A DNA stretch of 38,870 bases from Cupriavidus basilensis (lineage in GTDB: Bacteria > Pseudomonadota > Gammaproteobacteria > Burkholderiales > Burkholderiaceae), in assembly GCF_029335485.1 (NCBI RefSeq), contig NZ_JARJLM010000159.1, forward strand, positions 1 to 38,870, written 5' to 3'. Each line of letters opens with the position of its first letter. Within the stretch, counting starts at the first letter, position 1. This document shows, in pieces, positions 14,543 through 23,752 of this stretch. The position numbers and the translations under genes are program-made. Under the pieces are notes generated by a model that worked only from the letters and a program-made list of their open reading frames with translations, had not been told where the DNA came from and did not search any database.

Positions 14543-16207
14543 TTACAGCAGGATGCGGCGGAAATCGGCCAGCAGCTGTCCGAAGTAGGTATTGAAACGG
14601 GCCGCCTCCGCACCGTCGATGACGCGGTGATCCCACGACAGCGACAGCGGCAGCGTCAAGCGCGGCACGAATTGCTTACCATCCCAGACCGGCTTCTGGT
14701 ACGACTTGCACACGCCCATGATGGACACTTCGGGCGCGTTGATGATCGGCGTGAAATACGTGCCGCCGATCCCGCCCAGCGAGGAGATCGAGAAGCAGCC
14801 GCCTTGCATCTGGTCGGGTTTCAGCTTGCCGTCGCGCGCCAGCTTGGCCAGCTCGTTCATTTCCTGGCCGATCTCGATCACGCCCTTCTTGTCGGCGTTC
14901 TTGATGACGGGGACCACCAGGCCGTTCGGCGTATCGGCGGCGAAGCCGATGTTGAAGTACTTCTTCAGCACCAGGTTGTCGCCGTCGAGCGAGGCGTTGA
15001 AATTGGGGAATTTCTTCAGGGCCGCCACGGCAGCCTTGATCATGAAGGCCAGCATGGTGACCTTGACGCCCTGCTTCTCGTATTCCTTGTTGAGCTGCAC
15101 GCGGAAGGCTTCCAGCTCGGTGATATCCGCCTCGTCATGATTGGTGACGTGGGGAATCAGCACCCAGTTGCGGTGCAGGTTCGCGCCGGAGATCTTCTTG
15201 ATGCGCGACAACGCCTTGCTTTCGACCTCGCCAAAGCGGGTGAAATCCACCTTCGGCCACGGCAGCAGGTTCAGTTCGCCGCCACCGGCCGGGGCAGCCG
15301 CGGCTTGTACCGGAGCCGCGGCCTGGCCGCTCATCACGCCCTTGACGAAGCGCTGCACGTCGTCCTGGGTAATGCGGCCCTTGGGACCGGTGCCTGGCAC
15401 GCGCGAGACGTCCACGCCGAGCTCGCGCGCGAACTTGCGCACCGAGGGGCTGGCATGGGCAGCGCTGCCGGTCACGCCAACGGACGGAGCAGCCGGAGCG
15501 GCGATTGCGGGCGCGGGTGCGCTGGCAACGGCCGGCGCGGGAGCGGCTGCCGGGGCAGCGGCCGGCGCGGCGGCAGGAGCCGCAGCGGGGACCGGGGCGG
15601 CTGCGCCCGCGGCACCTTCGAGAATCAGGATCAGCGTACCTTCCGCGACATTGTCACCGACCTTGACCCGGACTTCCTTCACCACGCCTGCGGCGGGCGA
15701 CGGCACGTCCATGGTGGCCTTGTCGGACTCCAGCGTGATCAGCGCGTCTTCCGCGTTGATGGTATCGCCCGGCTTGACGTGGATCTCGATGATCGGCACC
15801 GCGTCGTAGTCGCCGATATCCGGCACCTTGACCTCGATCGGGCCTGCAGCCGTGGCGGGTGCAGGAGCGGCAGCCGGCGCTGCGGCGGGAGCAGCGGCCG
15901 GGGCTGCGGCCACGGGAGCCGGAGCCGGTGCAGCGGCCGGGGCGGGTGCCGCGGCGGCAGCCTGGCCGGCAGGCTCCAGCATGATCAGCACGGCGCCTTC
16001 GGCCACGTTGTCGCCGATCTTGATCTTGACTTCCTTGACGGTGCCGCCCTGGGGCGAAGGCACGTCCATCGTGGCCTTGTCCGATTCCAGGGTCACCAGC
16101 GCGTCTTCCGCGTTGATGGTATCGCCCGGTTTCACATGCACTTCGATGACGGGAACGGCGTCGTAATCGCCGATATCCGGCACCTTGATTTCAATCGCTT
16201 GACTCAT
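14543..16207 (-). CDS. pdhB: Dihydrolipoamide acetyltransferase (E2) of pyruvate dehydrogenase, two lipoyl domains
   Basis: A 554-residue E2 core protein that passes acetyl groups from E1 to CoA. Lipoyl domain 1 (about 3-79, lysine K44 in ESDKATMD) and lipoyl domain 2 (about 123-198, K163) are nearly identical. They are joined by flexible Ala/Pro linkers (about 82-121 and 200-245). A peripheral-subunit-binding domain follows (about 251-289; SPSVRKFARELGVD). The C-terminal catalytic acetyltransferase domain ends in SWDHRVIDGAEAARF with catalytic H527 and D531. The linkers explain the long Ala/Pro-coded low-complexity DNA at 15.5-15.96 kb. It lies between pdhA1 and the proteasome homologue and is the assembly scaffold for the complex. 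Confidence 0.96.
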   Translation of the reverse strand: MSQAIEIKVPDIGDYDAVPVIEVHVKPGDTINAEDALVTLESDKATMDVPSPQGGTVKEVKIKIGDNVAEGAVLIMLEPAGQAAAAAPAPAAAPAPAPVAAAPAAAPAAAPAAAPAPATAAGPIEVKVPDIGDYDAVPIIEIHVKPGDTINAEDALITLESDKATMDVPSPAAGVVKEVRVKVGDNVAEGTLILILEGAAGAAAPVPAAAPAAAPAAAPAAAPAPAVASAPAPAIAAPAAPSVGVTGSAAHASPSVRKFARELGVDVSRVPGTGPKGRITQDDVQRFVKGVMSGQAAAPVQAAAAPAGGGELNLLPWPKVDFTRFGEVESKALSRIKKISGANLHRNWVLIPHVTNHDEADITELEAFRVQLNKEYEKQGVKVTMLAFMIKAAVAALKKFPNFNASLDGDNLVLKKYFNIGFAADTPNGLVVPVIKNADKKGVIEIGQEMNELAKLARDGKLKPDQMQGGCFSISSLGGIGGTYFTPIINAPEVSIMGVCKSYQKPVWDGKQFVPRLTLPLSLSWDHRVIDGAEAARFNTYFGQLLADFRRILL

Positions 16208-16285
16208 TCAGTGTCTCCTGGGCAGGACGGCGCACGCGGCAAATCCAAGCGGCGAGGTTACCCTCACCGCCCACATCTGTCACGC

Positions 16286-16335
16286 CGCCGCGCCGCAAGG
16301 CGCCGGGTTTCGGCCCGGCGCCCACCGGCGCGGCG
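16286..16335 (-). other. Long GC-rich stem-loop between pdhA1 and pdhB
   Basis: Two nested perfect inverted repeats form one hairpin: an outer 10-bp stem (16286-16295 with 16326-16335) and an inner 9-bp stem (16299-16307 with 16314-16322), with a 3x3 internal loop and a six-base apical loop. No T run follows on the minus strand, so it is not an intrinsic terminator. In the transcript it would sit 37 bases past the pdhA1 stop and could set relative mRNA stability of E1 and E2. Confidence 0.7.
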
Positions 16336-16371
16336 TTGCTGCTCCTGCGGGGGTTCGTGCAGTCAGTCGGG

Positions 16372-19059
16372 TTAGACCGACATCGGGTTCGGCTTGTTGG
16401 GGTCGAGGTTGTACTTCTTGATGGCTTCCGCCACCTTGTCGCGGCCGATGGCGCCCTCGTCGGCCAGCGCCTTCAGCGCAGCCAGCGTCACCCAGTGGCG
16501 ATCCACCTCGAAGAAGTGGCGCAGCTTTTCGCGGGTATCCGAGCGGCCGAAACCGTCGGTGCCCAGCACCACGAAGCGGCGCGGCACGAACGGACGGATC
16601 TGGTCGGCGAACGCACGCACGTAGTCGGTCGAGGCGATCACCGGGCCGCGCACCGACTTCAGGCTCTTCGCCACATGCGATTCGCGCTGCGTCTCGGTCG
16701 GGTGCAGCAGGTTCCAGCGCTCCACGTCGTGGCCTTCGCGGGCCAGTTCGGTAAAGCTCGGGCAGCCCCACAGGTCGGATTCGACGCCCCAGTCCTTCTT
16801 GAGCAGTTCGGCCGCGGCGATCACCTCGCGGAAGATCGTGCCCGAACCCAGCAGTTGCACGCGCGGCGCATTGCTGTTCTCGACGCCCTTGCGGAACTGG
16901 TACATGCCCTTGACGATGTCGCCTTCCACGCCAGCCGGCATTTCCGGATGCTCGTAGTTCTCGTTCATCACCGTCAGGTAGTAGTACACGTCTTCCTGTT
17001 CGGCGTACATGCGGCGCAGGCCGTCCTGCATGATCACCGCCAGTTCGTACTGGAAGGTCGGGTCATACGAGATGCAGTTCGGGATGGCGGCGTGGAACAC
17101 GTGCGAATGGCCATCCTCGTGCTGCAGGCCTTCGCCGTTCAGCGTGGTGCGGCCCGAGGTGCCGCCCAGCAGGAAGCCGCGCGAGCGCATGTCGGCAGCG
17201 GCCCAGCACAGGTCGCCGATACGCTGGATGCCGAACATCGAGTAATAGATGTAGAAGGGGATCATCTGCACGCCGTGCGTCGAGTACGACGTGGCGGCGG
17301 CGATCCAGTCGCACATGGCGCCGGCTTCGTTGATGCCTTCCTGCAGTACCTGGCCAGTCTGCGATTCCTTGTAGAACATCAGCTGGTCATGGTCTTCCGG
17401 CACGTACTTCTGGCCTTGCTGGTTCCAGATGCCGATCTGGCGGAACAGGCCTTCCATGCCGAAGGTGCGCGACTCGTCCGGCACGATGGGCACCACGTGC
17501 TTGCCGATCTGCTTGTCCTTCAGCAGGGTGTTCAGGATCCGCACGAAGGCCATCGTGGTGGAGACCTCGCGGCCTTCGCCCGTAGCCTTGAGCAGCGCCT
17601 CGAAAGCGGTCAGCTCGGGCACCTTCAGGGGCTCGGCCTTCTGGCGGCGGGCCGGCAGGTAGCCGCCCAGGTCCATGCGGCGGGCGCGCATGTATTCCAG
17701 TTCCTTCGAGCCTTCCTCGAAGGTGACGTACGGCACTTCCTCGATCTTGTCGTCGGCGACCGGGATATTGAACTGGTCGCGGAACTTGCGGATCGCATCC
17801 ACCGGCATCTTCTTCTGCTGGTGGCTGATGTTCATGGCCTGGCCGGCGTCGCCCATGCCATAGCCCTTGATGGTCTTGGCCAGGATCAGCGTGGGCTGGC
17901 CCTTGTGCTCGTTGGCGGCGCTATAGGCGGCGTAGATCTTGTGCGGATCGTGGCCGCCGCGGTTCAGGCGCCAGATGTCCTCGTCGGACCAGTCGGCCAC
18001 CATCGCCTTGAGTTCGGGCGTGTTGAAGAAATGCTCGCGCACATAGGCGCCGTCCTTGGCCTTGAAGGTCTGGTACTCGCCGTCCACGCAATCCATCATG
18101 CGCTTCATCAGCAGGCCCTTCTTGTCGCGTGCCAGCAGCTGGTCCCAGCGGCTGCCCCACACCACCTTGATCACGTTCCAGCCGGCGCCGCGGAATTCGG
18201 ATTCCAGTTCCTGGATGATCTTGCCGTTGCCGCGCACCGGACCGTCCAGGCGCTGCAGGTTGCAGTTGATCACGAACACCAGGTTGTCGAGCTTCTCGCG
18301 TCCGGCCATGCCGATGGCGCCCAGCGATTCCGGCTCATCGGTTTCGCCATCGCCCAGGAATGCCCAGACCTTGCGGCCTTCGGTCTGCACCAGGCCACGG
18401 CTGTGCAGGTACTTCATGAAACGGGCCTGGTAGATGGCCATGATCGGGCCCAGGCCCATCGACACCGTCGGGAACTGCCAGAAATCCGGCATCAGCCACG
18501 GGTGCGGGTAGGACGAGATGCCCTTGCCATCGACTTCCTGGCGGAAGCTGTCGAGTTGCTCGGTGCTCAGGCGGCCGAGCAGGAAGGCGCGCGAATACAC
18601 GCCCGGAGCCGAGTGGCCCTGCACGAACACCAGGTCGCCGCCGTGCTGGTCGGACGGGGCATGCCAGAAGTGGTTGTAGCCGACGTCATACAGCGTGGCG
18701 GCGGAGGCAAACGAGGAGATATGGCCGCCAACATTGGTGTGCTTGTTGGCGCGCAGCACCATCGCCATGGCGTTCCAGCGGGTGTACGAGCGGATGCGGT
18801 GCTCGATGTCCTGGTCGCCGGGAATGCGGGCCTGGCCCTCCACCGGGATGGTGTTGATGTACTGCGTTTCGGCGTGGAACGGCTGGGTGACGCCGTTCAC
18901 GCGTGCGTATTCGATCTGCTTTTCGATCAGGAAGGCGGCACGATCGGTGCCTTCAGCGGCGATCACGCCCTGCAGGGCATCGAGCCACTCGTGGGTTTCC
19001 TGGGGATCGGCGTCGTTGGCGCTGCTGGCGCCGAGGATCTGCTCTGGTACAGCTGACAT
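16372..19059 (-). CDS. pdhA1: Pyruvate dehydrogenase E1 component, homodimeric AceE type
   Basis: An 895-residue thiamine-diphosphate enzyme that decarboxylates pyruvate and acetylates the E2 lipoyl group. The ThDP-binding motif is visible as GDGETDEPES...NCNLQ (about 236-264). The N-terminal region that docks on E2, GHISSFASAATLYDVGYNHFW and HSAPGVYSRAFLLGRL, are classical AceE segments. Length is as expected for AceE (about 890). The start MSAVPEQIL at 19059 has AGGAG seven bases upstream; the frame open to 19227 lies in the leader. It is the first gene of the operon pdhA1-pdhB-BPH-pdhL, and is separated from pdhB by 164 bases holding a long hairpin. A divergent sensor kinase lies 432 bases upstream. 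Confidence 0.96.
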   Translation of the reverse strand: MSAVPEQILGASSANDADPQETHEWLDALQGVIAAEGTDRAAFLIEKQIEYARVNGVTQPFHAETQYINTIPVEGQARIPGDQDIEHRIRSYTRWNAMAMVLRANKHTNVGGHISSFASAATLYDVGYNHFWHAPSDQHGGDLVFVQGHSAPGVYSRAFLLGRLSTEQLDSFRQEVDGKGISSYPHPWLMPDFWQFPTVSMGLGPIMAIYQARFMKYLHSRGLVQTEGRKVWAFLGDGETDEPESLGAIGMAGREKLDNLVFVINCNLQRLDGPVRGNGKIIQELESEFRGAGWNVIKVVWGSRWDQLLARDKKGLLMKRMMDCVDGEYQTFKAKDGAYVREHFFNTPELKAMVADWSDEDIWRLNRGGHDPHKIYAAYSAANEHKGQPTLILAKTIKGYGMGDAGQAMNISHQQKKMPVDAIRKFRDQFNIPVADDKIEEVPYVTFEEGSKELEYMRARRMDLGGYLPARRQKAEPLKVPELTAFEALLKATGEGREVSTTMAFVRILNTLLKDKQIGKHVVPIVPDESRTFGMEGLFRQIGIWNQQGQKYVPEDHDQLMFYKESQTGQVLQEGINEAGAMCDWIAAATSYSTHGVQMIPFYIYYSMFGIQRIGDLCWAAADMRSRGFLLGGTSGRTTLNGEGLQHEDGHSHVFHAAIPNCISYDPTFQYELAVIMQDGLRRMYAEQEDVYYYLTVMNENYEHPEMPAGVEGDIVKGMYQFRKGVENSNAPRVQLLGSGTIFREVIAAAELLKKDWGVESDLWGCPSFTELAREGHDVERWNLLHPTETQRESHVAKSLKSVRGPVIASTDYVRAFADQIRPFVPRRFVVLGTDGFGRSDTREKLRHFFEVDRHWVTLAALKALADEGAIGRDKVAEAIKKYNLDPNKPNPMSV

Positions 19060-19491
19060 GACTGTCTCCTGGTGAATTCCTTGCCTCGGCGCCCCCTCCG
19101 GATCGTTGTCGTGAGGGCCCCGGCCTGACGGTATGACTTGCGGTACGGCAAACGGGCGGCGAACCTCTTCGCATGATCCCGTGAACGCCACGCCCGCCTT
19201 GCCAGGCGAACTGGCAGAGCCGGACACAGCAGTGCCGTCCGCACTTTTCGGTCGGACCGATTCTATGGAAGCGCACCGGGCAAGACAAGTCCGATTTTCA
19301 AATTGCGATATTGTTTCTCATAATACGAAATATTGCGGCAGCGCACCACAAATCCGCGCCAGCCCTTGCTCCCAAACGCGATCCGCCGCGCCCGCCTACG
19401 GCTGCCATGCCGCACTGCCGCATTGGCGCTTACCCCAAGCGACGCGCAGCTGCAATCCCGCTACACTGGTCGGTCAGTCGTCAATCCCGCC
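19060..19491. other. Divergent control region of pdhA1 and the sensor kinase
   Basis: No gene is seen here. It holds the predicted pdhA1 promoter, a leader of about 195 bases, and an AT-rich island (19295-19337) that stands out from the GC-rich surroundings. The island contains TTTC-N9-GAAA (19314-19330) and two ATTGCG repeats, and is a candidate regulator-binding site. Confidence 0.5.
19260..19288 (-). promoter_or_regulatory. Predicted pdhA1 promoter
   Basis: On the minus strand TTGTCT (19288-19283), 17 bases and TAGAAT (19265-19260) make a reasonable sigma-70 promoter. It would give a long leader of about 195 bases before the E1 start codon. The AT-rich TTTC/GAAA island lies directly upstream of its -35. 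Confidence 0.45.
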
Positions 19492-22080
19492 ATGCCGTCC
19501 CTCAAAGATTTCTTTTCCCACCTCCGCGCTGCTGTCGTCCCCCCCACCGCCTCCGGCACCGCCAAGGCGAGCGGTAGCGACCCCGCGCTGGTCGCCCCAT
19601 CCAGCCCGCTGACACCCCTCGATCCGCTCGGCCACACGGACGAACCCGCTGCCGTCAACGGACCGCCGCGCGGACTGTGGTGGCTACGCTGGCGCAACCT
19701 GGTGGCGACCAGCTGGTTCATGTTCATCCCGCTGATCGCCATCGTGCTGTTCACGGTGGCGATGGGGGTGATCCTGTGGTCGCTGCATGAAACCGAGCGC
19801 CAGCAGCAACGCGACGCGCTCTACCGCGACGCCGCCTGGGCCCAGCAGCGGGTACGCCTGTCGCTGCTGAGCAACCAGGACCAGTTGGCTTCGCTGGCGC
19901 GCGATATCGCCGCGGCGCAACTGGACCAGGGCGCCTACCGCACCGCCGCGCAGGAAATCCTGCGTGAAAACCCCGAGATCGTCTTCGTCAACTGGCTGGA
20001 CGCCACCCGGCGCGGGCGCTGGTCGCTGCCCTCCACCTCCGAGTTTGCCGGCCGCCTGCGCGAAACGCAGGACCAGCCGCTGGAGCCCGAGGTGCTCGAC
20101 ACCTTCGACGCCGCCCGCGAAACCCAGCGCGTGGTGTACTCGCGCCCGCTGGTCAACGACCGCGGCGACAGCTTCATGCTGATGGAAGTGCCGATCGTGC
20201 GGGACAACGAGTTCCTGGGCACGCTCGGCGCGCTCTACTCGGTCAACGGCATCCTGACCCACCTGCTGCCGCCGGAGCTGACCGAGCGCTACCGCTTTTC
20301 GCTGATCGACAAGAACAACCAGATCCGCGCCAGCACGTCGCTGCGGCCGGTGCCGGGCAACGCGCTGTCCTACGAGGTGCTGCTCGACCCGCCCGGGCAT
20401 TCGCTGTCGCTGCGCGCCGATGCCTATCCGCCCGCCTCCAACCTGCCCAACAATATGCTGCTGTGGCTGGTGGTCGGGCTGTCCTGCTTCCTGCTGTGGA
20501 GCCTGTGGAGCATGTGGCGGCATACCAGCCGGCGCTCGGAGGCGCAGCGCGCGCTGCTGGCCGAGACCTCGTTCCGGCGGGCAATGGAAAACTCCATGCT
20601 GATCGGGCTGCGCGCGCTCGACCTGAACGGCCGCATCACTTACGTCAATCCCGCCTTCTGCCGCATGACCGGCTGGCAGGATGCCGACCTGGTCGGCCGC
20701 GTGCCGCCCTTTCCCTACTGGCCGCCCAACGACCAGCAGGAAATGCAGAAGCAGATCGACCTGACGCTGCAGGGCAAGTCGCCCGCCGGCGGCTATGAAA
20801 TGCGCGTGATGCGCCGTGACGGCAGCAGCTTCTACGCCCGCATGTATGTGTCGCCGCTGGTGGACAGCCGCGGCCGCCACACCGGCTGGATGAGCTCGAT
20901 GACCGATATCACCGAGCCCAAGCGCGCCCGCGAAGAACTCGCCGCCGCCCACGACCGCTTCACCACGGTGCTGGAGAGCCTGGACGCCGCGGTGTCCGTG
21001 CTGGCCACCGACAAGCCCGAACTGCTGTTCGCCAACCGCTACTACCGCCAGCTGTTCGGCTGGGAAGCCGAAGGCCACCTGAAGCTGGCGGGCGGCGAAG
21101 TCGACAAGGAGCAGGTCTCCAGCGACGCCACCGACTTCGTCGACGCCTATGCCGGCCTGCCGGCCTCGGAGCTGATGCCCTACTCGTCGGATGCGCGCGA
21201 AGTCTTCGTGCCGGATATGCAGAAATGGTTCGAAGTGCGCCGCCGCTATATCCAGTGGGTGGACGGCCACCTGGCGCAGATGCAGATCGCCACCGACATC
21301 ACGGTGCGCAAGGCCGCCGAGGAAATGACGCGCCAGCATGAGGAGCGCCTGCAGTTCACCAGCCGCCTGACCACCATGGGCGAAATGGCGTCATCGCTGG
21401 CGCACGAGCTGAACCAGCCGCTGGCGGCCATCAACAACTATTGCATGGGCGCGGTGGCGCGGCTGAACTCCGGGCGGAGCACCGCCGAGGACCTGATCCC
21501 CATCCTGGAAAAGACCTCGGCACAGGCGGTCCGCGCCGGCACCATCATCAGCCGCATCCGTGGCTTCGTGAAGCGCAGCCAGCCCCAGCGGCGCGAAGCC
21601 GCGCTGCACGACATCGTGGCCGATGCGGTCGGGCTGGCGGACCTGGAAGCCACCCGGCGGCGCGTCACCATCCTGACCCGCCTGCCCGCGCCGCCGGTGC
21701 TGCTGTTCGTCGATCCGGTGCTGATCGAGCAAGTGCTGGTCAACCTGCTCAAGAACGCCGTCGAGGCCATGGCCGGGCTGCCGGCGATGCGCGCCACCGG
21801 CGTGGTGCGCCTGCACGCGCGGGTAGAGCCGGGCGAGTTCGGGCAGAACATGCGCATCGATGTGATCGACCAGGGTCCCGGCGTCGACGAAGCCACCAAG
21901 GAACGGCTGTTCGAGCCCTTCTTCAGCACCAAGTCCGACGGCATGGGGATGGGACTGAATATCTGCCGCTCCATCATCGAATCCCACCAGGGCCGGCTGT
22001 GGGTGGAGAACAATGCCGACGGCATCGGCTGCACCTTCAAGATCATGCTGCCGCTGCATCCGGCGGTGATCGACCAGTAG
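19492..22080 (+). CDS. Membrane-bound PAS-domain sensor histidine kinase
   Basis: An 862-residue sensor. A Pro/Ala-rich cytoplasmic N-terminus (1-70) precedes TM1 (about 75-96). A periplasmic domain of roughly 225 residues follows, then TM2 (about 321-342). Two PAS domains follow (about 355-485, with PAC, and 487-620). The HisKA domain carries the phospho-acceptor H638 in LAHELNQPLAAINNY, and the HATPase_c domain has N-box LLKNAVEAM and glycine boxes DQGPGV and GMGMGLNI. This resembles the DctB/FixL/TtrS group, which pair with FixJ-type regulators as here. The start is set at MPSLKDF; the open frame goes back to 19333 through non-coding leader. The signal is unknown. Position opposite pdhA1 suggests, as inference, control of the PDH operon. 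Confidence 0.9.
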   Translation: MPSLKDFFSHLRAAVVPPTASGTAKASGSDPALVAPSSPLTPLDPLGHTDEPAAVNGPPRGLWWLRWRNLVATSWFMFIPLIAIVLFTVAMGVILWSLHETERQQQRDALYRDAAWAQQRVRLSLLSNQDQLASLARDIAAAQLDQGAYRTAAQEILRENPEIVFVNWLDATRRGRWSLPSTSEFAGRLRETQDQPLEPEVLDTFDAARETQRVVYSRPLVNDRGDSFMLMEVPIVRDNEFLGTLGALYSVNGILTHLLPPELTERYRFSLIDKNNQIRASTSLRPVPGNALSYEVLLDPPGHSLSLRADAYPPASNLPNNMLLWLVVGLSCFLLWSLWSMWRHTSRRSEAQRALLAETSFRRAMENSMLIGLRALDLNGRITYVNPAFCRMTGWQDADLVGRVPPFPYWPPNDQQEMQKQIDLTLQGKSPAGGYEMRVMRRDGSSFYARMYVSPLVDSRGRHTGWMSSMTDITEPKRAREELAAAHDRFTTVLESLDAAVSVLATDKPELLFANRYYRQLFGWEAEGHLKLAGGEVDKEQVSSDATDFVDAYAGLPASELMPYSSDAREVFVPDMQKWFEVRRRYIQWVDGHLAQMQIATDITVRKAAEEMTRQHEERLQFTSRLTTMGEMASSLAHELNQPLAAINNYCMGAVARLNSGRSTAEDLIPILEKTSAQAVRAGTIISRIRGFVKRSQPQRREAALHDIVADAVGLADLEATRRRVTILTRLPAPPVLLFVDPVLIEQVLVNLLKNAVEAMAGLPAMRATGVVRLHARVEPGEFGQNMRIDVIDQGPGVDEATKERLFEPFFSTKSDGMGMGLNICRSIIESHQGRLWVENNADGIGCTFKIMLPLHPAVIDQ

Positions 22081-22259
22081 CCATGGCCATGGCGCCAAAA
22101 CCGTAGTCCACGGGAGCCCGGCCGCGCTCCCCGCACCGGCGGGGCGCCTGCCTGGCGCACCGCCCCCTCACGATCGCGGGCGCCGCAAACGGCCCCTGTT
22201 GCTTGCCGCCCGGCCCGGTTACACTTGGCGGCAAATGACTTTGACGTCCAGGAGACTTC

Positions 22260-22892
22260 ATGACCGTAACGCCAAACCCCACCTCCCACCGCGGCGAGAC
22301 CGTCTTCATCGTCGACGACGATGAAGCCATGCGCGACTCGCTGACCTGGCTGCTGGAGGGCAATGGCTACCAGGTTCGCAGCTTTACCAGCGCCGAACAG
22401 TTCCTTTCCGCCTACGACGCAGGCCAGGTCTCCTGCCTGATCCTCGACGTGCGGATGCCGGGCATGAGCGGGCCCGAGCTGCAGGAACGCATGATCGCGG
22501 AAAACATCAATATCCCGATCGTCTTCATCACCGGCCACGGCGACGTGCCGATGGCGGTCTCCACCATGAAAAAGGGCGCGATCGACTTCATCGAGAAACC
22601 CTTCGACGAATCCGAACTGCGCTCGCTGGTGGAGCGCATGCTGCAGAAAGCCCGTACCGACCATTCCGCCGCCCGCGAGCAGCGCGCCGCCAAGGACCTG
22701 CTGGGCAAGCTCACCACGCGCGAGCAGCAGGTGCTGGAACGCATCGTGGCCGGACGCCTGAACAAGCAGATCGCCGACGATCTGGGCATTTCCATCAAGA
22801 CCGTGGAAGCGCATCGCGCCAACATCATGGAAAAGCTCAACGTCAACACCGTGGCCGACCTGCTGCGCCTGGCCCTGTCCAAGAACACCTGA
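22260..22892 (+). CDS. FixJ/NarL-type two-component response regulator
   Basis: A 210-residue regulator with an N-terminal receiver domain (about 13-128) and a LuxR-type helix-turn-helix (about 144-205). The acidic pocket is VDDDE (18-22), the phospho-acceptor is D63 in LILDVRMPG, and the conserved lysine lies in EKPFDE. The DNA-binding part reads LTTREQQVLERIVAGRLNKQIADDL and SIKTVEAHRANIMEKL. The start follows AGGAGA with good spacing. It lies 179 bases after the kinase gene on the same strand and is its probable partner. A class of FixJ-like regulators with this layout activate sigma-70 promoters from sites near -35; targets are not visible here. Confidence 0.93.
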   Translation: MTVTPNPTSHRGETVFIVDDDEAMRDSLTWLLEGNGYQVRSFTSAEQFLSAYDAGQVSCLILDVRMPGMSGPELQERMIAENINIPIVFITGHGDVPMAVSTMKKGAIDFIEKPFDESELRSLVERMLQKARTDHSAAREQRAAKDLLGKLTTREQQVLERIVAGRLNKQIADDLGISIKTVEAHRANIMEKLNVNTVADLLRLALSKNT

Positions 22893-22957
22893 GACGAGCC
22901 ACCTGGACACGCGCCGCAAGGCAGCCACCCCCCTCTCCGGCGGGACCGGCTGCCGGC

Positions 22958-23662
22958 TCAGTTCCCGAGGTACTCCTCATCCCGGAAGGTCACGACCCAT
23001 TCCGGTTTGTAGACCACGAACACCGCCACCAGCATGCCCGTCAGGAAGGCCTCGCCAAAAGCCAGGATCAGTACCGCGATCAGCGTGTCAGGCAAGGACA
23101 ACACGCTGCCGCCCGCACTGTAGCTGCGCCACAGCGCCCTGGCCGCGCCGGCCCCCAGCGCGGCCAGCCCGGCGGTGAAATAGCCGTGCCCCAGGATGAA
23201 GACAAAGGGATGGCGCGGCAACAGCCGGCGCATCGCGCCCTGCAGCGCCGCCGACAGCAAGGCCGGCAGCAGCCCCATCCAGACATAGCGCGGCCAGAGC
23301 AACGCCCAGTCCAGCTGGGCCCAGCCCTGTCCCGCCAGGTAGCCGAGCCCCAGCCAGGACACCAGGTCCACCACGAACAGCGACAGCAATGCCAGCGGCA
23401 GCCCGAACAGGGTCACCATCAGGGTGGCGCCGAACAACTGGATCACCAGCCCGCCCGGCAGCGTCGCCCTGACCGTCCATAGCAGCGCCAGCAGCACCAG
23501 CGCGCCCAGCCAGCCATGCTGCAAGGCGTCGCGCCGGAGCCAGTGCCAGGGACGCCGGCTCAGCGCCCAGGCCAGCCCGGCCAGGCACAGGGCGATCATC
23601 ACCGCTTGCTCGGCACGGCCGGGCTGTGCGGTCAACGCAAGGAGAGAGGTCAGGGCGTGCAT
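22958..23662 (-). CDS. CbiM-like integral membrane protein (predicted energy-coupling-factor type permease)
   Basis: A 234-residue, very hydrophobic protein with about six or seven membrane segments. The C-terminal stretch FGEAFLTGMLVAVFVVYKPEW resembles the end of CbiM/NikM substrate-specific components of cobalt and nickel ECF transporters. The strongly conserved His-rich N-terminus of true CbiM (starting MHI) is not evident, and no CbiN, CbiQ or CbiO genes are nearby. It may therefore be a member of the solitary CbiM-like family with unknown substrate. It is convergent with the response regulator gene and divergent from folD. The family call is moderate and the transport role is inference. 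Confidence 0.6.
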   Translation of the reverse strand: MHALTSLLALTAQPGRAEQAVMIALCLAGLAWALSRRPWHWLRRDALQHGWLGALVLLALLWTVRATLPGGLVIQLFGATLMVTLFGLPLALLSLFVVDLVSWLGLGYLAGQGWAQLDWALLWPRYVWMGLLPALLSAALQGAMRRLLPRHPFVFILGHGYFTAGLAALGAGAARALWRSYSAGGSVLSLPDTLIAVLILAFGEAFLTGMLVAVFVVYKPEWVVTFRDEEYLGN

Positions 23663-23715
23663 CCGGACATGCTACCAGCGCGCCGCCCCACTTCGCCCCG
23701 GGTCGCGTCAACCTT

Positions 23716-23721
23716 TATAAT
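23716..23721 (+). promoter_or_regulatory. Probable -10 element of folD
   Basis: A perfect TATAAT lies 32 bases upstream of the folD start. The best -35 (TTCGCC at 23692-23697, 18 bases away) is poor, so the promoter assignment rests on the -10. Confidence 0.45.
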
Positions 23722-23752
23722 TCCGCTTTGACCACCTCCAGCGCCCATCTCC

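Noticed and set aside
15500-15960. Low-complexity repeats that resemble a tandem-repeat array
   Set aside because: They code for the Ala/Pro linkers between lipoyl domains of E2, not a CRISPR or satellite array.
14351-16375. 674-codon open frame opposite pdhB
   Set aside because: Reverse of the Ala/Pro linkers and lipoyl domains gives long Gly/Arg/Ser runs; not a real protein.
16336-19056. 906-codon open frame opposite pdhA1
   Set aside because: Antisense to an intact 895-residue E1; no recognisable domain.
22920-22954. GGCAGCC/GGCTGCC inverted repeat between the response regulator and the CbiM-like gene
   Set aside because: Seven-base stem with a 21-base loop and no T run on either strand; too weak to call a terminator.
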